From: an uncultured Ruminococcus sp.
Lineage (GTDB): Bacteria > Bacillota > Clostridia > Oscillospirales > Ruminococcaceae
Direction: 5' to 3'
DNA length: 31,664 nucleotides
NCBI GenBank assembly: GCA_905199285.1
Contig: CAJKFZ010000003.1
Span: forward strand, 1 to 31,664
Shown here: one piece after another, positions 1-7,449 of the stretch
Numbering within the stretch: position 1 is the stretch's first letter
Layout: each line of letters starts with the position of its first letter
Notes under the pieces: generated by a model
What the model was told of the DNA's origin: nothing
Seen by the model: the letters and a program-made list of their open reading frames with translations, nothing else
Database searches by the model: none
Program-made: the position numbers and the translations under genes

Positions 1-21
1 AAAGTCAACTTGATTAAACAT
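1..21 (-). CDS. Start of a gene cut by the left edge
   Basis: Only the first seven codons (MFNQVDF) lie in the window. An ATG at 21-19 on the minus strand is preceded by a perfect AGGAGG six bases upstream, and a plausible promoter lies further upstream. The strength of the ribosome site is what supports a real gene here; its product cannot be told. It would be transcribed divergently from the binding lipoprotein at 419. Confidence 0.5.
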
Positions 22-56
22 ATTATTCCTCCTGCTATAAAATGATTTGCATTTTT

Positions 57-86
57 ATTATAGCTTACATTTTTGAAAAAAAACAA
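57..86 (-). promoter_or_regulatory. Probable sigma-A promoter for the left-edge gene
   Basis: On the minus strand a perfect TATAAT (62-57) stands 18 bases from a weaker -35, TTGTTT (86-81). It leads directly into the AGGAGG site and ATG of the truncated gene. Assignment is by consensus match only. Confidence 0.5.
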
Positions 87-225
87 TATTAAATATGTTT
101 ATAAGAATTTATTTAAACTAAACCGTAGGTTGTAATATAAACTCTGATTTATGCAAGTAATACAATATCCAAATTAGCCCCAAAACGATTCGCAAAAAAC
201 GTTTTCGGACTAAAAACTTATATAT

Positions 226-300
226 GAGTATTCCCCTTTGGCAGGAGGTAAGGGGGGACAGAGTCTCCCTTATAATGTTTAATAAGAATAAATGTTGCTG
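226..300 (+). repeat. Degenerate copy of the composite hairpin repeat (copy 1)
   Basis: This stretch holds the right half of the repeat also seen near 1893, 2983, 7224, 14630 and 14942: CCCCTTTGGCAGGAGG followed by an AAGGG-rich hairpin with loop AGA. The left arm (CCAAAGGGG) is missing, so the first hairpin cannot form. The following bases (about 277-300, ending AAATGTTGCTG) resemble those after copy 4 (7334-7355, AAATGCTGCTG), so the shared unit in these two copies is longer. The rest of 87-324 shows no convincing gene. Confidence 0.65.
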
Positions 301-324
301 CCCTGTTTTTTTGCTGCAAAAATC

Positions 325-353
325 TTGACATATACCCACTTTTATTGTATAAT
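325..353 (+). promoter_or_regulatory. Consensus sigma-A promoter of the binding lipoprotein gene
   Basis: TTGACA (325-330), a 17-base spacer and TATAAT (348-353) match the sigma-A consensus exactly. Transcription would begin near 360, leaving a leader of about 60 bases before the ATG at 419. No clear operator is visible. Confidence 0.85.
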
Positions 354-418
354 ATTATTGAATTAGTCCGTGTTGTTATCCCTCTTGCGATGCGGTATTA
401 TGAAAGGAGTTTTTCATT

Positions 419-1879
419 ATGTGCAATTTAAAAAGAATACTTGCCGGAATTATCGCCGTTTCGGCTGTTATGTCCACTTCTGTTTCATGCGGAAAATCTG
501 ACGACAGCAGCGAAACCGATGCAGCTCAGGCTGTTACCGATCCTTATAAAGGTCACGATGATGTAGACGTTGATCTAAGCGTTATCGGAGGAGATGACGG
601 AGCCTCCGTCAGCGGCGAAAAGAAAGAGACAGACCCGAATATGACTATAACCTGGCTTTGTGATTATGATTTAAATCCAAGCGGAAATAACGACCGTTCT
701 GTTGCTCTTACTATTTTTGAGGACTATTACGGCGGAAAAATAAATTACGTTTCAACTACTTCCAATGATAAATTCGATAAGCTCGCTTCAATGATAATTG
801 CAGGCGATGAGGTTGATATGTTCCCTTATGAGTGGGACGCTGTTCCTAACGGTGTTATGAAGAATCAGTATGAACCGCTTGATCCCTATTTCGATACTAT
901 GGAAATCGATTCCGAGCTTTGGGACGATATGAGCGATGTCATTGATATGTTTGAATATAAAGATCAGCATTATGTTATTCCCTATGTGATTTGCGATCCG
1001 CTTCTTATTACATACAGCAGAAAAATGATGCAGGCTGAAGGTCTTGATGATCCTTACGAGCTTTATGAGGACGGCGAATGGGATTGGGATGCTTTCATGG
1101 AGATGATGGAAAAGTTCGTTGCCAATGCTCCGAGCGGACAGACAAGATACGGTATCAACGGCTGGTTTGGTCAGGCTCTTATTCAGTCTACCGGACATAC
1201 TGTTGTTAATTATGAAAACGGCAAATTCTCGAACAATATCGACGATCCTGAAATCGAAAAGGCAGAGCTTCTTATGCAGGAGATTGCTCAGAAACAGCTT
1301 TATAATCCTGAATGGATAGGATATTTCCCGGATAATCAAGCTACGCTTTTCTTTGCAATGTCAGATTGGGCGCTGGGAACTTCAAATGCTAAAAATGAGG
1401 ATATGGATCTTATGGTAGTTCCTTTCCCAAAATCTCCTGATTCCAGCGAGTATAATCTTTGCTGCAATTATGGCGCAAGAATGCTTATTAAAAATTCTAA
1501 AAAGGGCGAGGCCGTTGCAACGTATATAAAGTGTGAAAGACTTGCTCTGACTGAGGAAAAATATGTTGAAGCAGCTAAGCAGAAAGCTCTTATTGTGGAC
1601 AAAACAGCTTCCGGACTTGTAAGAAGCTACGTTACGGAAGAACAGTATGACGCTATTATGTCTTACCGTGATCCGAGCAATACTAATCCTATGTTTGATT
1701 TCGGCTACGGTATGGGAGATATTATGTATGGCAGCGGCGACTATACCTACGACACAAGAGGTGTTATGGATAACCTTGAAAAGGCTCTTCTCGAGGGCAA
1801 CGACGCTGTTGATTCATGGGCAGCTCTCCGTGATGCATGGACAGGTGTTATTTCAACAGAGGTTGAGAAGTTTAATTAG
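419..1879 (+). CDS. Extracellular solute-binding lipoprotein, ABC family 1 type
   Basis: The 486-residue product begins with a lipoprotein signal (positive MCNLKR, hydrophobic core, lipobox SVSC with the lipidated Cys near residue 24), followed by a Ser/Asp-rich linker. The mature part has the Trp/Tyr-rich look of family 1 binding proteins, for example WALGTSNAKNEDMDLMVVPF, a region that often follows a sugar-contacting loop in this family. It would sit on the outer face of the membrane and deliver a ligand, most often a sugar or oligosaccharide, to an ABC permease. No permease or ATPase is next to it, so it is an orphan that must use a transporter encoded elsewhere. The ATG is fixed by GAAAGGAG nine bases upstream and by the consensus promoter. 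The substrate cannot be read from sequence. Confidence 0.85.
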   Translation: MCNLKRILAGIIAVSAVMSTSVSCGKSDDSSETDAAQAVTDPYKGHDDVDVDLSVIGGDDGASVSGEKKETDPNMTITWLCDYDLNPSGNNDRSVALTIFEDYYGGKINYVSTTSNDKFDKLASMIIAGDEVDMFPYEWDAVPNGVMKNQYEPLDPYFDTMEIDSELWDDMSDVIDMFEYKDQHYVIPYVICDPLLITYSRKMMQAEGLDDPYELYEDGEWDWDAFMEMMEKFVANAPSGQTRYGINGWFGQALIQSTGHTVVNYENGKFSNNIDDPEIEKAELLMQEIAQKQLYNPEWIGYFPDNQATLFFAMSDWALGTSNAKNEDMDLMVVPFPKSPDSSEYNLCCNYGARMLIKNSKKGEAVATYIKCERLALTEEKYVEAAKQKALIVDKTASGLVRSYVTEEQYDAIMSYRDPSNTNPMFDFGYGMGDIMYGSGDYTYDTRGVMDNLEKALLEGNDAVDSWAALRDAWTGVISTEVEKFN

Positions 1880-1892
1880 TAACTGCGTAATA

Positions 1893-1953
1893 TTAAGGGG
1901 AGACGCTGTCTCCCCTTTAACCCCTCTGCCAAAGGGGAGTACATCCCCTTTGG
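1893..1953 (-). repeat. Composite hairpin repeat, copy 2 (reverse orientation)
   Basis: Two adjacent perfect hairpins lie just after the lipoprotein stop. One is AAGGGGAGAC / GTCTCCCCTT (1895-1904 and 1908-1917, loop GCT); the other is CCAAAGGGG / CCCCTTTGG (1929-1937 and 1945-1953, loop of 7). Compared with copy 5 (14942-15046), the first stem has two extra base pairs, with AG added on one arm and CT on the other, so pairing is kept. A third hairpin of unrelated sequence, the terminator at 1972, follows within 20 bases. Confidence 0.85.
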
Positions 1954-1971
1954 AAACCCACTATAAAAAAT

Positions 1972-2004
1972 AAGGACTATTGCGAAAGATGCAATAGTCC
2001 TTTT
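1972..2004. terminator. Bidirectional rho-independent terminator
   Basis: A perfect 12-base-pair stem (AAGGACTATTGC at 1972-1983 with GCAATAGTCCTT at 1991-2002, loop of 7) lies between two convergent genes. It has TTTT on its right and a run of A on its left, so it can end transcription of the binding lipoprotein from one side and of the permease/pot genes from the other. Confidence 0.85.
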
Positions 2005-2006
2005 CG

Positions 2007-2963
2007 TTATATATAGTTTAAGCTTTTCAGAATGAACAGCCACGTTGTAAGCGTGAATGCGCTGCATAGAGTCGTCAGCATTACGGCAAATGCGGTTACT
2101 GCACCCTTGTGTCCGAAATTTTTTGCCATGACAAAACAACTGCCCGTTGTTGCGCTTCCGAGCATTACTAGAATGGCAATGAGCTTTTCACCTCTGAATC
2201 CAAGCCATACCGCCGCAGGAAGAAAGACTGCGCAGAAAAGAATAAGCTTTATGGACGCAATTCCTATTGTAAGCGGAACTTTTCCCTTTGCATCGCCGAA
2301 TTTGAATGACGCTCCGAGAGCTATTAGTGAAAGCGGAGTTGCCATGTTTGCGAGATATGATATTGATTTCGTCATGATGACCGGCTGAGGGATTTTAAGA
2401 AGCGACCAGACTATTCCTGCGAAAATTCCAAGAATAATTGGATTGGTCACTATTTCTTTGAGCGTTTTTGTGAAAAGAGCTTTTTTGTTCTGTCTGCCGT
2501 CCTTATCGGGAGATGTGAGCGACAGCGAGATAACGGCGATTATGTTGTAAAGCGGAACTGTTCCGACTATCATAAGAGCCGCCATTGTCGCTTCACCGTA
2601 GATGTTTTTTACAAAAGCTATTCCGAGTATAGCCGCACTGCTTCTGTAGGAAGCCTGAATTATTTCGCCTCTTTCGGCTTTATCCTTGTGAAGCAGCGAG
2701 TAAGACAGAGCTATTCCCACGCTTAAAAGCGTTGCCGTTATGCAGAAAAGAACGAATTTCGTGTCCCAGACGGCATGAAAATCCGCCGTGGACAAGTCCA
2801 TGAAAAGCAGCGCAGGAAGCAGTGTTCGGAAAACGAATTTATTTATCTGAGAAGTGGAGTGTTCATCAAGAAGTCCGAATCTTTTTACAAACCATCCAAA
2901 TACCATCATAAGGAATACAGGTACGGTCGCATTCAGACTGAAAGCAAGATTATCTAAAAACAA
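2007..2963 (-). CDS. AEC (auxin efflux carrier) family permease
   Basis: The 318-residue integral membrane protein has about ten hydrophobic segments and the family's N-terminal pattern: a short amphipathic start, then PVFLMMVFGWFVKRFGLL. The C-terminal half carries GASFKFG, and GSATTGSCFVMAKNFG sits in the region where AEC proteins have their crossover helix. Members move small organic anions such as malate or other metabolites across the plasma membrane; the substrate here is unknown. The best start is TTG at 2963-2961: an in-frame TAA lies just upstream and the family N-terminus fits. Its only ribosome-site candidate, GGTGAT, is unusually close. A copy of the dispersed repeat lies immediately upstream, between this gene and potD, so it may be co-transcribed with the pot operon or depend on the repeat region. 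It ends 5 bases before the bidirectional terminator. Confidence 0.8.
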   Translation of the reverse strand: MFLDNLAFSLNATVPVFLMMVFGWFVKRFGLLDEHSTSQINKFVFRTLLPALLFMDLSTADFHAVWDTKFVLFCITATLLSVGIALSYSLLHKDKAERGEIIQASYRSSAAILGIAFVKNIYGEATMAALMIVGTVPLYNIIAVISLSLTSPDKDGRQNKKALFTKTLKEIVTNPIILGIFAGIVWSLLKIPQPVIMTKSISYLANMATPLSLIALGASFKFGDAKGKVPLTIGIASIKLILFCAVFLPAAVWLGFRGEKLIAILVMLGSATTGSCFVMAKNFGHKGAVTAFAVMLTTLCSAFTLTTWLFILKSLNYI

Positions 2964-2982
2964 AATATCACCAGCTAATTAT

Positions 2983-3047
2983 GGGTTTCCAAAGGGACTG
3001 TACGTCCCTTTGGCAGGGGGGGGAAGGGGGACAGCGTCCCCTTCTTA
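2983..3047 (+). repeat. Composite hairpin repeat, copy 3
   Basis: The first hairpin is CCAAAGGGAC / GTCCCTTTGG (2989-2998 and 3004-3013); the second is GGGGAC / GTCCCC (3027-3032 and 3036-3041). Relative to copies 2 and 5, the first stem carries two paired substitutions (G-C to A-T and A-T to C-G) that keep it perfect. The unit fills almost the whole gap between potD and the AEC permease gene. Its right end overlaps the potD stop codon (TTA at 3045-3047 on the plus strand). Confidence 0.85.
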
Positions 3048-4301
3048 GAAAATGTCTTTCCTGCGTTTTATATATCGTCTTACGAGGACGGCGGCGATTA
3101 TCAGGATGCACACTACAAGGAATATCGGGACAAACCATTTATTTGCGGTTTCCGATTTCATTTCTGTCCAGAGATCTTTCATAAGGTCGTTGGCTTCATC
3201 GGAGAGATTGACGAAAACTGTCGTTTTATCGGCAATAAATTGGCTGTCAGGATATGATACATGACTTTCTCTTACTTCGTCGTCGAGCATTTCATATGCT
3301 CCGCTGTGAGGAGTTGAATAGCAGATATAGTCTATATTGGCAAAAGCTATATCCGACTCACACATAAAGTTGATATACATTTCAGCCGCTTCCTTTTGCT
3401 TTGCGGAAGACGGTATGCACATTGCATCGACAAAAAGGTTCGTTCCGCTTTTCGGTACAACGAAATCAAGGTCTTCGTTATCCTCAAGGATCGTAAGAGC
3501 GTCACCGGCATAATACGGAGCAAGCAGAGCTTCTCCGGCAGCCATTTTGTCGAAAACCTCGTCCATAACATATGCCTGAACGACGTCTTTCTGCTCTTTG
3601 AGCTTTTCGGCAGCAGCTTTCAGTTCAGACGGATTTTCAGTGTTTAGCGAGTAGCCGAGAAGAAGTTCGGAAACGGCAAAAGCGTCTCTCGGATTATCAA
3701 ACATGAGTATCTGATCTTTGTATTTTTCATCCCAGAGTATATCCCAGTCTATTTCCTCTTTGGGAATATCTATCTGCTCGGCATTGTAGATTATTCCGAC
3801 CGTTCCCCATGTATACGGAACGGAATAGGCGTTTTCAGGATCGTAGGCAAGATTGCGATAGTTATCCATGATATATCGGAAATTCGGGATATTGTCCATG
3901 TTAAGCGGCTGGATAAGCTCTTCTTTTATCATTTTGCTTATCATGTAATCGGACGGGATTATTACGTCATAAGTCGTTCCGCCGCCTTTGAGCTTTGCGT
4001 AAAGCTCTTCGTTGGTGGCATAGTTGGTGTAATTCACCTTGATTCCGGTGAGCTTTTCAAATTCGTCGTTTACATCAAGCGTACCCTCGTCCGCTCCTGT
4101 TGAGATATATTCGCCCCAGTTATAGACGTTTATCGAGATGCCCTTGTCCTTGAATTTGGTGTAGTAGCTTTTATCCTCTATAGTGAGAGTCTGAGCGGAG
4201 GAATCCTCTTCTTCCTCCTCATCGGAAGCCGTGGAACAGCCTGAAAACATTCCCAGAGACATTACTAAAGCGGCAGCGAGTGAAAAAAATTTCTTGTTCA
4301 T
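3045..4301 (-). CDS. potD: Spermidine/putrescine ABC transporter substrate-binding lipoprotein PotD
   Basis: This 418-residue protein captures polyamines outside the membrane and passes them to PotBC. A lipoprotein signal ends in the lipobox FSGC (Cys at about residue 22), followed by an acidic linker. The family core begins at INVYNWGEYIS, and YDVIIPSDYMISKMIKE and PYTWGTVGIIYN are typical PotD stretches. Unusually, residues about 389-408 form a hydrophobic helix followed by the basic tail RRYIKRRKDIF, so the protein looks anchored at both ends; classical PotD (about 350 residues) lacks this. The ATG follows GGAGGGAG and lies 6 bases after the potC stop. The stop codon is inside the edge of a dispersed repeat, so the last residues may have been changed by that insertion. 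Confidence 0.92.
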   Translation of the reverse strand: MNKKFFSLAAALVMSLGMFSGCSTASDEEEEEDSSAQTLTIEDKSYYTKFKDKGISINVYNWGEYISTGADEGTLDVNDEFEKLTGIKVNYTNYATNEELYAKLKGGGTTYDVIIPSDYMISKMIKEELIQPLNMDNIPNFRYIMDNYRNLAYDPENAYSVPYTWGTVGIIYNAEQIDIPKEEIDWDILWDEKYKDQILMFDNPRDAFAVSELLLGYSLNTENPSELKAAAEKLKEQKDVVQAYVMDEVFDKMAAGEALLAPYYAGDALTILEDNEDLDFVVPKSGTNLFVDAMCIPSSAKQKEAAEMYINFMCESDIAFANIDYICYSTPHSGAYEMLDDEVRESHVSYPDSQFIADKTTVFVNLSDEANDLMKDLWTEMKSETANKWFVPIFLVVCILIIAAVLVRRYIKRRKDIF

Positions 4302-4307
4302 TTTTAT

Positions 4308-5108
4308 TTATCTCCCTCCTGTACCGGCTTTTTTCGCAGCCTTGTTTTCAACGACATTTTTGACTATAAGAACTATTACGACTGTGATGAAAATCAATGT
4401 CGAAAGAGCGTTTATCTCCGGCGAGACCTTTCTTCTGGTCATTGAATAAATTGTTATGGGGAGAGTCTGAGAGGTTGAACCGCTTGTGAAATAGCTGATA
4501 ACGAAATCGTCCAGCGAATAGGTGAACGACATGAGAAAGCCGCTTATAACTCCGGGCATGATCTCCGGCAGAACCACTTTGCGGAACGCTTTGAACGGAC
4601 TGCATCCCAGATCCTGAGCCGCTTCGTAAAGATGAGGATCCATCTGGTTGAATTTCGGCATAACATTGAGGATAACGTATGGTACGTCAAATGTTATATG
4701 TGCGATAAGCAGCGTAACAAAGCCGAATTCGAGAGTCATCCTTGCTGCGAAAAAGCTGAAAAGAAGCATCAGCGATACTCCCGTTACGATCTCGGGATTG
4801 ATGATAGGCATATTGGTAACGTTCATTACGACCGCTCTTGGAACTTTTCGCATACTGTTTATGCCGATAGCGGCGAGAGTACCGAGGGTGGTTGAAATAA
4901 TGCTGGCGGCAACGGCAATTATTATCGTATTTACAAGCGACGATATTATCAGCCGATTATTGAAAAGACGTTTGTACCAATCAAGCGTAAATCCGGTGAA
5001 AACCGAACTGCTTTTGGACTGGTTGAACGAGAATACTATCAGCACGAAAATCGGTGCGTACAAAAACAGCATTACAAGTACAAGATATAATTTTCCGAGT
5101 TTTTTCAA
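4308..5108 (-). CDS. potC: Spermidine/putrescine ABC transporter permease PotC
   Basis: The 266-residue inner-membrane permease has about six transmembrane segments. The cytoplasmic loop EAAQDLGCSPFKAFRKVVLP, near residue 165, is the EAA motif that docks on the ATPase PotA. Length is normal for PotC. The start is TTG at 5108-5106, preceded by GGAGGG with a 7-base gap; the codon frame upstream closes at a TGA six bases earlier, so no ATG start is available nearby. The gene sits between potB (13-base gap) and potD (6-base gap) in a single operon. It forms the translocation pore together with PotB. Confidence 0.93.
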   Translation of the reverse strand: MKKLGKLYLVLVMLFLYAPIFVLIVFSFNQSKSSSVFTGFTLDWYKRLFNNRLIISSLVNTIIIAVAASIISTTLGTLAAIGINSMRKVPRAVVMNVTNMPIINPEIVTGVSLMLLFSFFAARMTLEFGFVTLLIAHITFDVPYVILNVMPKFNQMDPHLYEAAQDLGCSPFKAFRKVVLPEIMPGVISGFLMSFTYSLDDFVISYFTSGSTSQTLPITIYSMTRRKVSPEINALSTLIFITVVIVLIVKNVVENKAAKKAGTGGR

Positions 5109-5121
5109 TTTTCACCCTCCT

Positions 5122-5928
5122 TTACATAAGCACCTGATCGTCAGGGTCGAACTGGTTCATAACGGTCATTATCACGAGTATTATCACCATGAGAACAAGA
5201 GAAATTGCCGCTCCGAGATGCGGATTGTAGGCGTTTCCGAGAAACTGCATTTCAATAAGGTCGCCGATGAGAAGATTCGAGCCTCCTCCGAGCATTCTTG
5301 AAATGATAAACGTTGAAATTGCAGGTACGAAAACCATTGTTATCCCCGATGTGATACCGGGCATACTGAGCGGTACTACGACACGGAAAAGCGTTGAAGC
5401 GGAGTTGCACCCAAGGTCGGAAGCGGCTTCAAACAGCGAATTGTCTATCTTGACCATGACCGAATAAAGCGGAAGTATCATAAACGGAAGATAATTGTAA
5501 ACCATTCCGAGAACGACTGCTCCGGACGTGTTTATCATTTTAAGCGGTCCAAGACCTATCATACCGAGAAGATTGTTGATAATTCCGTTGTTTCCGAGAA
5601 GAGTCATCCATGCGTATGTTCTGAGGAGAAAGTTCATCCACATGGGCAGCATTACTATCATAAGCATGGTTCCCTGTTTGTGTTTTTCCATTCTTGAAAG
5701 GATAAAGGCTACCGGATATGCCACAACAAGGCATATCGCCGTTGCAATAAGCGAGAGCCATATCGAACGGACAAAGATGTTGGCATACTGTCCTACATCG
5801 GAAACGTGCTGGATTGTGAAAGCACCGCCGTCGGTAGTGAAGGCGAAATATGCTATCATAAGAAGCGGAACAAGGATGAAAACTATCATCCAGACAAGAT
5901 ACGGAGCGGAAAAATATTTTGGCTTCAT
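5122..5928 (-). CDS. potB: Spermidine/putrescine ABC transporter permease PotB
   Basis: This is a 268-residue membrane protein whose N-terminus (YFSAPYLVWMIVFILVPLLM) and EAA loop EAASDLGCNSASTLFRVVVP (about residues 167-186) are those of PotB, the partner of PotC in the polyamine pore. Its ATG overlaps the potA stop as ATGA, which suggests translational coupling. A GGAGG site inside the end of potA serves it. Length is normal. Confidence 0.93.
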   Translation of the reverse strand: MKPKYFSAPYLVWMIVFILVPLLMIAYFAFTTDGGAFTIQHVSDVGQYANIFVRSIWLSLIATAICLVVAYPVAFILSRMEKHKQGTMLMIVMLPMWMNFLLRTYAWMTLLGNNGIINNLLGMIGLGPLKMINTSGAVVLGMVYNYLPFMILPLYSVMVKIDNSLFEAASDLGCNSASTLFRVVVPLSMPGITSGITMVFVPAISTFIISRMLGGGSNLLIGDLIEMQFLGNAYNPHLGAAISLVLMVIILVIMTVMNQFDPDDQVLM

Positions 5929-6977
5929 TCTGCATTTTCCTCCGTTTTCTTCATAATATGTATATCAAAAGGATCGAATGTCATACCTATCATCGCTCCG
6001 GCGGGTTCGGCTTTGGTGGAATGTATCATCCACTTATGGTCTACTCCGTCAACGATCATTTCATAGTGAACTCCCTTGAACACTACGGATTCAACAATTC
6101 CGGTGAGCTTAGCCTTGTCCGCCGGGATTATTTTAACGTCCTCCGGTCGGATAACGACGTCTACACGCTCATTGGGAGCAAATCCCTTATCGACGCATTC
6201 AAAGCGGTTTCCTGCAAATTCCGCAACGCAGTCCTGCGGCATAGTTCCGCTGATGATATTGCTTTCGCCGATAAAATCAGCTACGAAAGCGTTTATCGGT
6301 TCGTTGTATATATCCGTTGGAGTGCCTATCTGCTGAATATAGCCGTTGTTCATAACAACGATGCTGTCGCTCATGGTAAGAGCTTCCTCCTGATCGTGGG
6401 TAACGTAGACGAAAGTAAGTTCAAGCTCCTGCTGGATCTTTCTAAGCTCTATCTGCATTTCTTTCCTGAGCTTCAAATCGAGTGCGCCCAGGGGTTCGTC
6501 CAACAGAAGGACCTTCGGGCGGTTCACAAGCGCTCTTGCGATAGCCACACGCTGCTGCTGTCCGCCGGAAAGACGGTTTACCGAACGCTTTTCAAATCCC
6601 TTTAAATTGACTATTTCGAGCATTTCTCCAACTCTGTTTACTATCTCTTTTTCCGGAACTTTTTTAACTCTTAAACCGAAAGCGATATTTTCATAAACAT
6701 TAAGATGCGGAAAGAGCGCATAACGCTGGAAAACGGTGTTGACGTTTCTTTTATGGGGCGGAAGGTTATTTATCCTTTGGCCGTCGAAGAAAACGTCGCC
6801 GCTGGTCGGTTCAAGAAATCCGGCGATTATTCTCAGAGTTGTTGTTTTTCCGCAGCCGGACGGACCGAGAAACGTTACGAATTCTTTATCCTTTATGTCA
6901 AGGCTGATATTTTTGAGGATTTTTTCGCCTTCCTCAAATTCAACTATAATGTTTTTCAGGCTGATGATATTCTCCAC
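5925..6977 (-). CDS. potA: Spermidine/putrescine ABC transporter ATPase PotA
   Basis: PotA hydrolyses ATP to drive polyamine uptake through PotBC. In the chosen 350-residue form the Walker A is GPSGCGKT (residues 38-45), the signature is LSGGQQQRVAIARAL, the Walker B is VLLLDEPLGALD, and a C-terminal TOBE-like regulatory domain includes VVIRPEDVKI. The frame is open to an ATG at 7070, but that lies on the promoter -35 and cannot be translated from this promoter. I chose GTG at 6977 because AAAGGAT precedes it and the family usually begins just before the ISLKNI strand. ATG at 7016 is a weaker alternative with no good ribosome site and only about 15 bases of leader. It is the first gene of the operon potABCD. 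Confidence 0.93.
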   Translation of the reverse strand: MENIISLKNIIVEFEEGEKILKNISLDIKDKEFVTFLGPSGCGKTTTLRIIAGFLEPTSGDVFFDGQRINNLPPHKRNVNTVFQRYALFPHLNVYENIAFGLRVKKVPEKEIVNRVGEMLEIVNLKGFEKRSVNRLSGGQQQRVAIARALVNRPKVLLLDEPLGALDLKLRKEMQIELRKIQQELELTFVYVTHDQEEALTMSDSIVVMNNGYIQQIGTPTDIYNEPINAFVADFIGESNIISGTMPQDCVAEFAGNRFECVDKGFAPNERVDVVIRPEDVKIIPADKAKLTGIVESVVFKGVHYEMIVDGVDHKWMIHSTKAEPAGAMIGMTFDPFDIHIMKKTEENAE

Positions 6978-7038
6978 TTTACCATATCCTTTCGGTTTAA
7001 AATTTATGGATGGCATAAGTTTTTTACCATAACGATTT

Positions 7039-7067
7039 ATTATATCACATAATATACACAAATGCAA
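7039..7067 (-). promoter_or_regulatory. Sigma-A promoter of potABCD
   Basis: On the minus strand TTGCAT (7067-7062), 17 bases and TATAAT (7044-7039) make a strong promoter. Transcription would start near 7032, which rules out the longest reading frame start of potA. Confidence 0.8.
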
Positions 7068-7223
7068 CATTTTTCGAGGAATTTCACTAATATTTTTTTA
7101 GAGTGATGCAGTCTAATATCTGCAACGGAGTACAGCATTTACTTTTTATTACGTTTATCAAGTGGACTTTGTTTATTAAATTCCTTGCTGAAAGAAGTTA
7201 TTTCCGTTTGAGTCGTCTGCCCT

Positions 7224-7355
7224 AATTCTCCCTGATACACATAAGAGGTATCAGGGAGAATTAATACTGGGTTTTCAAAAGAGCTGTACTCCCTCCTTTG
7301 GCTGGGAGGAAAGGGGACAGCGTCCCCTCTGTAATTTTAAATAGGAGTAAATGCT
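7224..7355 (+). repeat. Composite hairpin repeat, copy 4, with flanking hairpin
   Basis: Starting from the left there is a perfect 15-base-pair hairpin (AATTCTCCCTGATAC at 7224-7238 with its complement at 7248-7262). Next comes a decayed version of the CCAAAGGGG hairpin (about 7274-7301), then an intact AGGGGAC / GTCCCCT stem (7312-7318 and 7322-7328). The sequence just before the first hairpin (CTGCCCTAATT) and after it (AATTAATA) is shared with copy 5, while the stem itself differs but still pairs. The bases 7334-7355 resemble those after copy 1. The remainder of the gap 7071-7223 shows nothing recognisable. Confidence 0.8.
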
Positions 7356-7383
7356 GCTGTTGTGATATCTGTACGGTATTGTC

Positions 7384-7412
7384 TTTACAAAATAAAGAAG
7401 AAATGATATAAT
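7384..7412 (+). promoter_or_regulatory. Sigma-A promoter of rsmE
   Basis: TTTACA (7384-7389), 17 bases, then TATAAT (7407-7412). The expected start near 7419 excludes the upstream TTG at 7417 as the rsmE start and fits ATG 7450. Confidence 0.8.
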
Positions 7413-7449
7413 AAACTTGCTCGGAAATTATTTAAGGAAGTGTAATGAT

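Noticed and set aside
118..339. 73-codon minus-strand frame in the left intergenic region
   Set aside because: It overlaps the degenerate repeat and the lipoprotein promoter, has no ribosome site, and its translation resembles no protein.
788..1339. Long open frame (183 codons) on the minus strand inside the binding lipoprotein gene
   Set aside because: It is antisense to a well-supported gene, lacks a ribosome site and has no recognisable protein character.
4648..5301. 217-codon plus-strand frame across potC and potB
   Set aside because: Antisense to two pot genes with normal family sequence; no ribosome site.
6978..7070. Longer N-terminus of PotA from ATG 7070
   Set aside because: That ATG overlaps the -35 region of the promoter, and the extra residues are not part of the PotA family.
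7417..7449. Earlier TTG start for rsmE
   Set aside because: It lies before or at the predicted transcript start of the TATAAT promoter and has no ribosome site; ATG 7450 has both.
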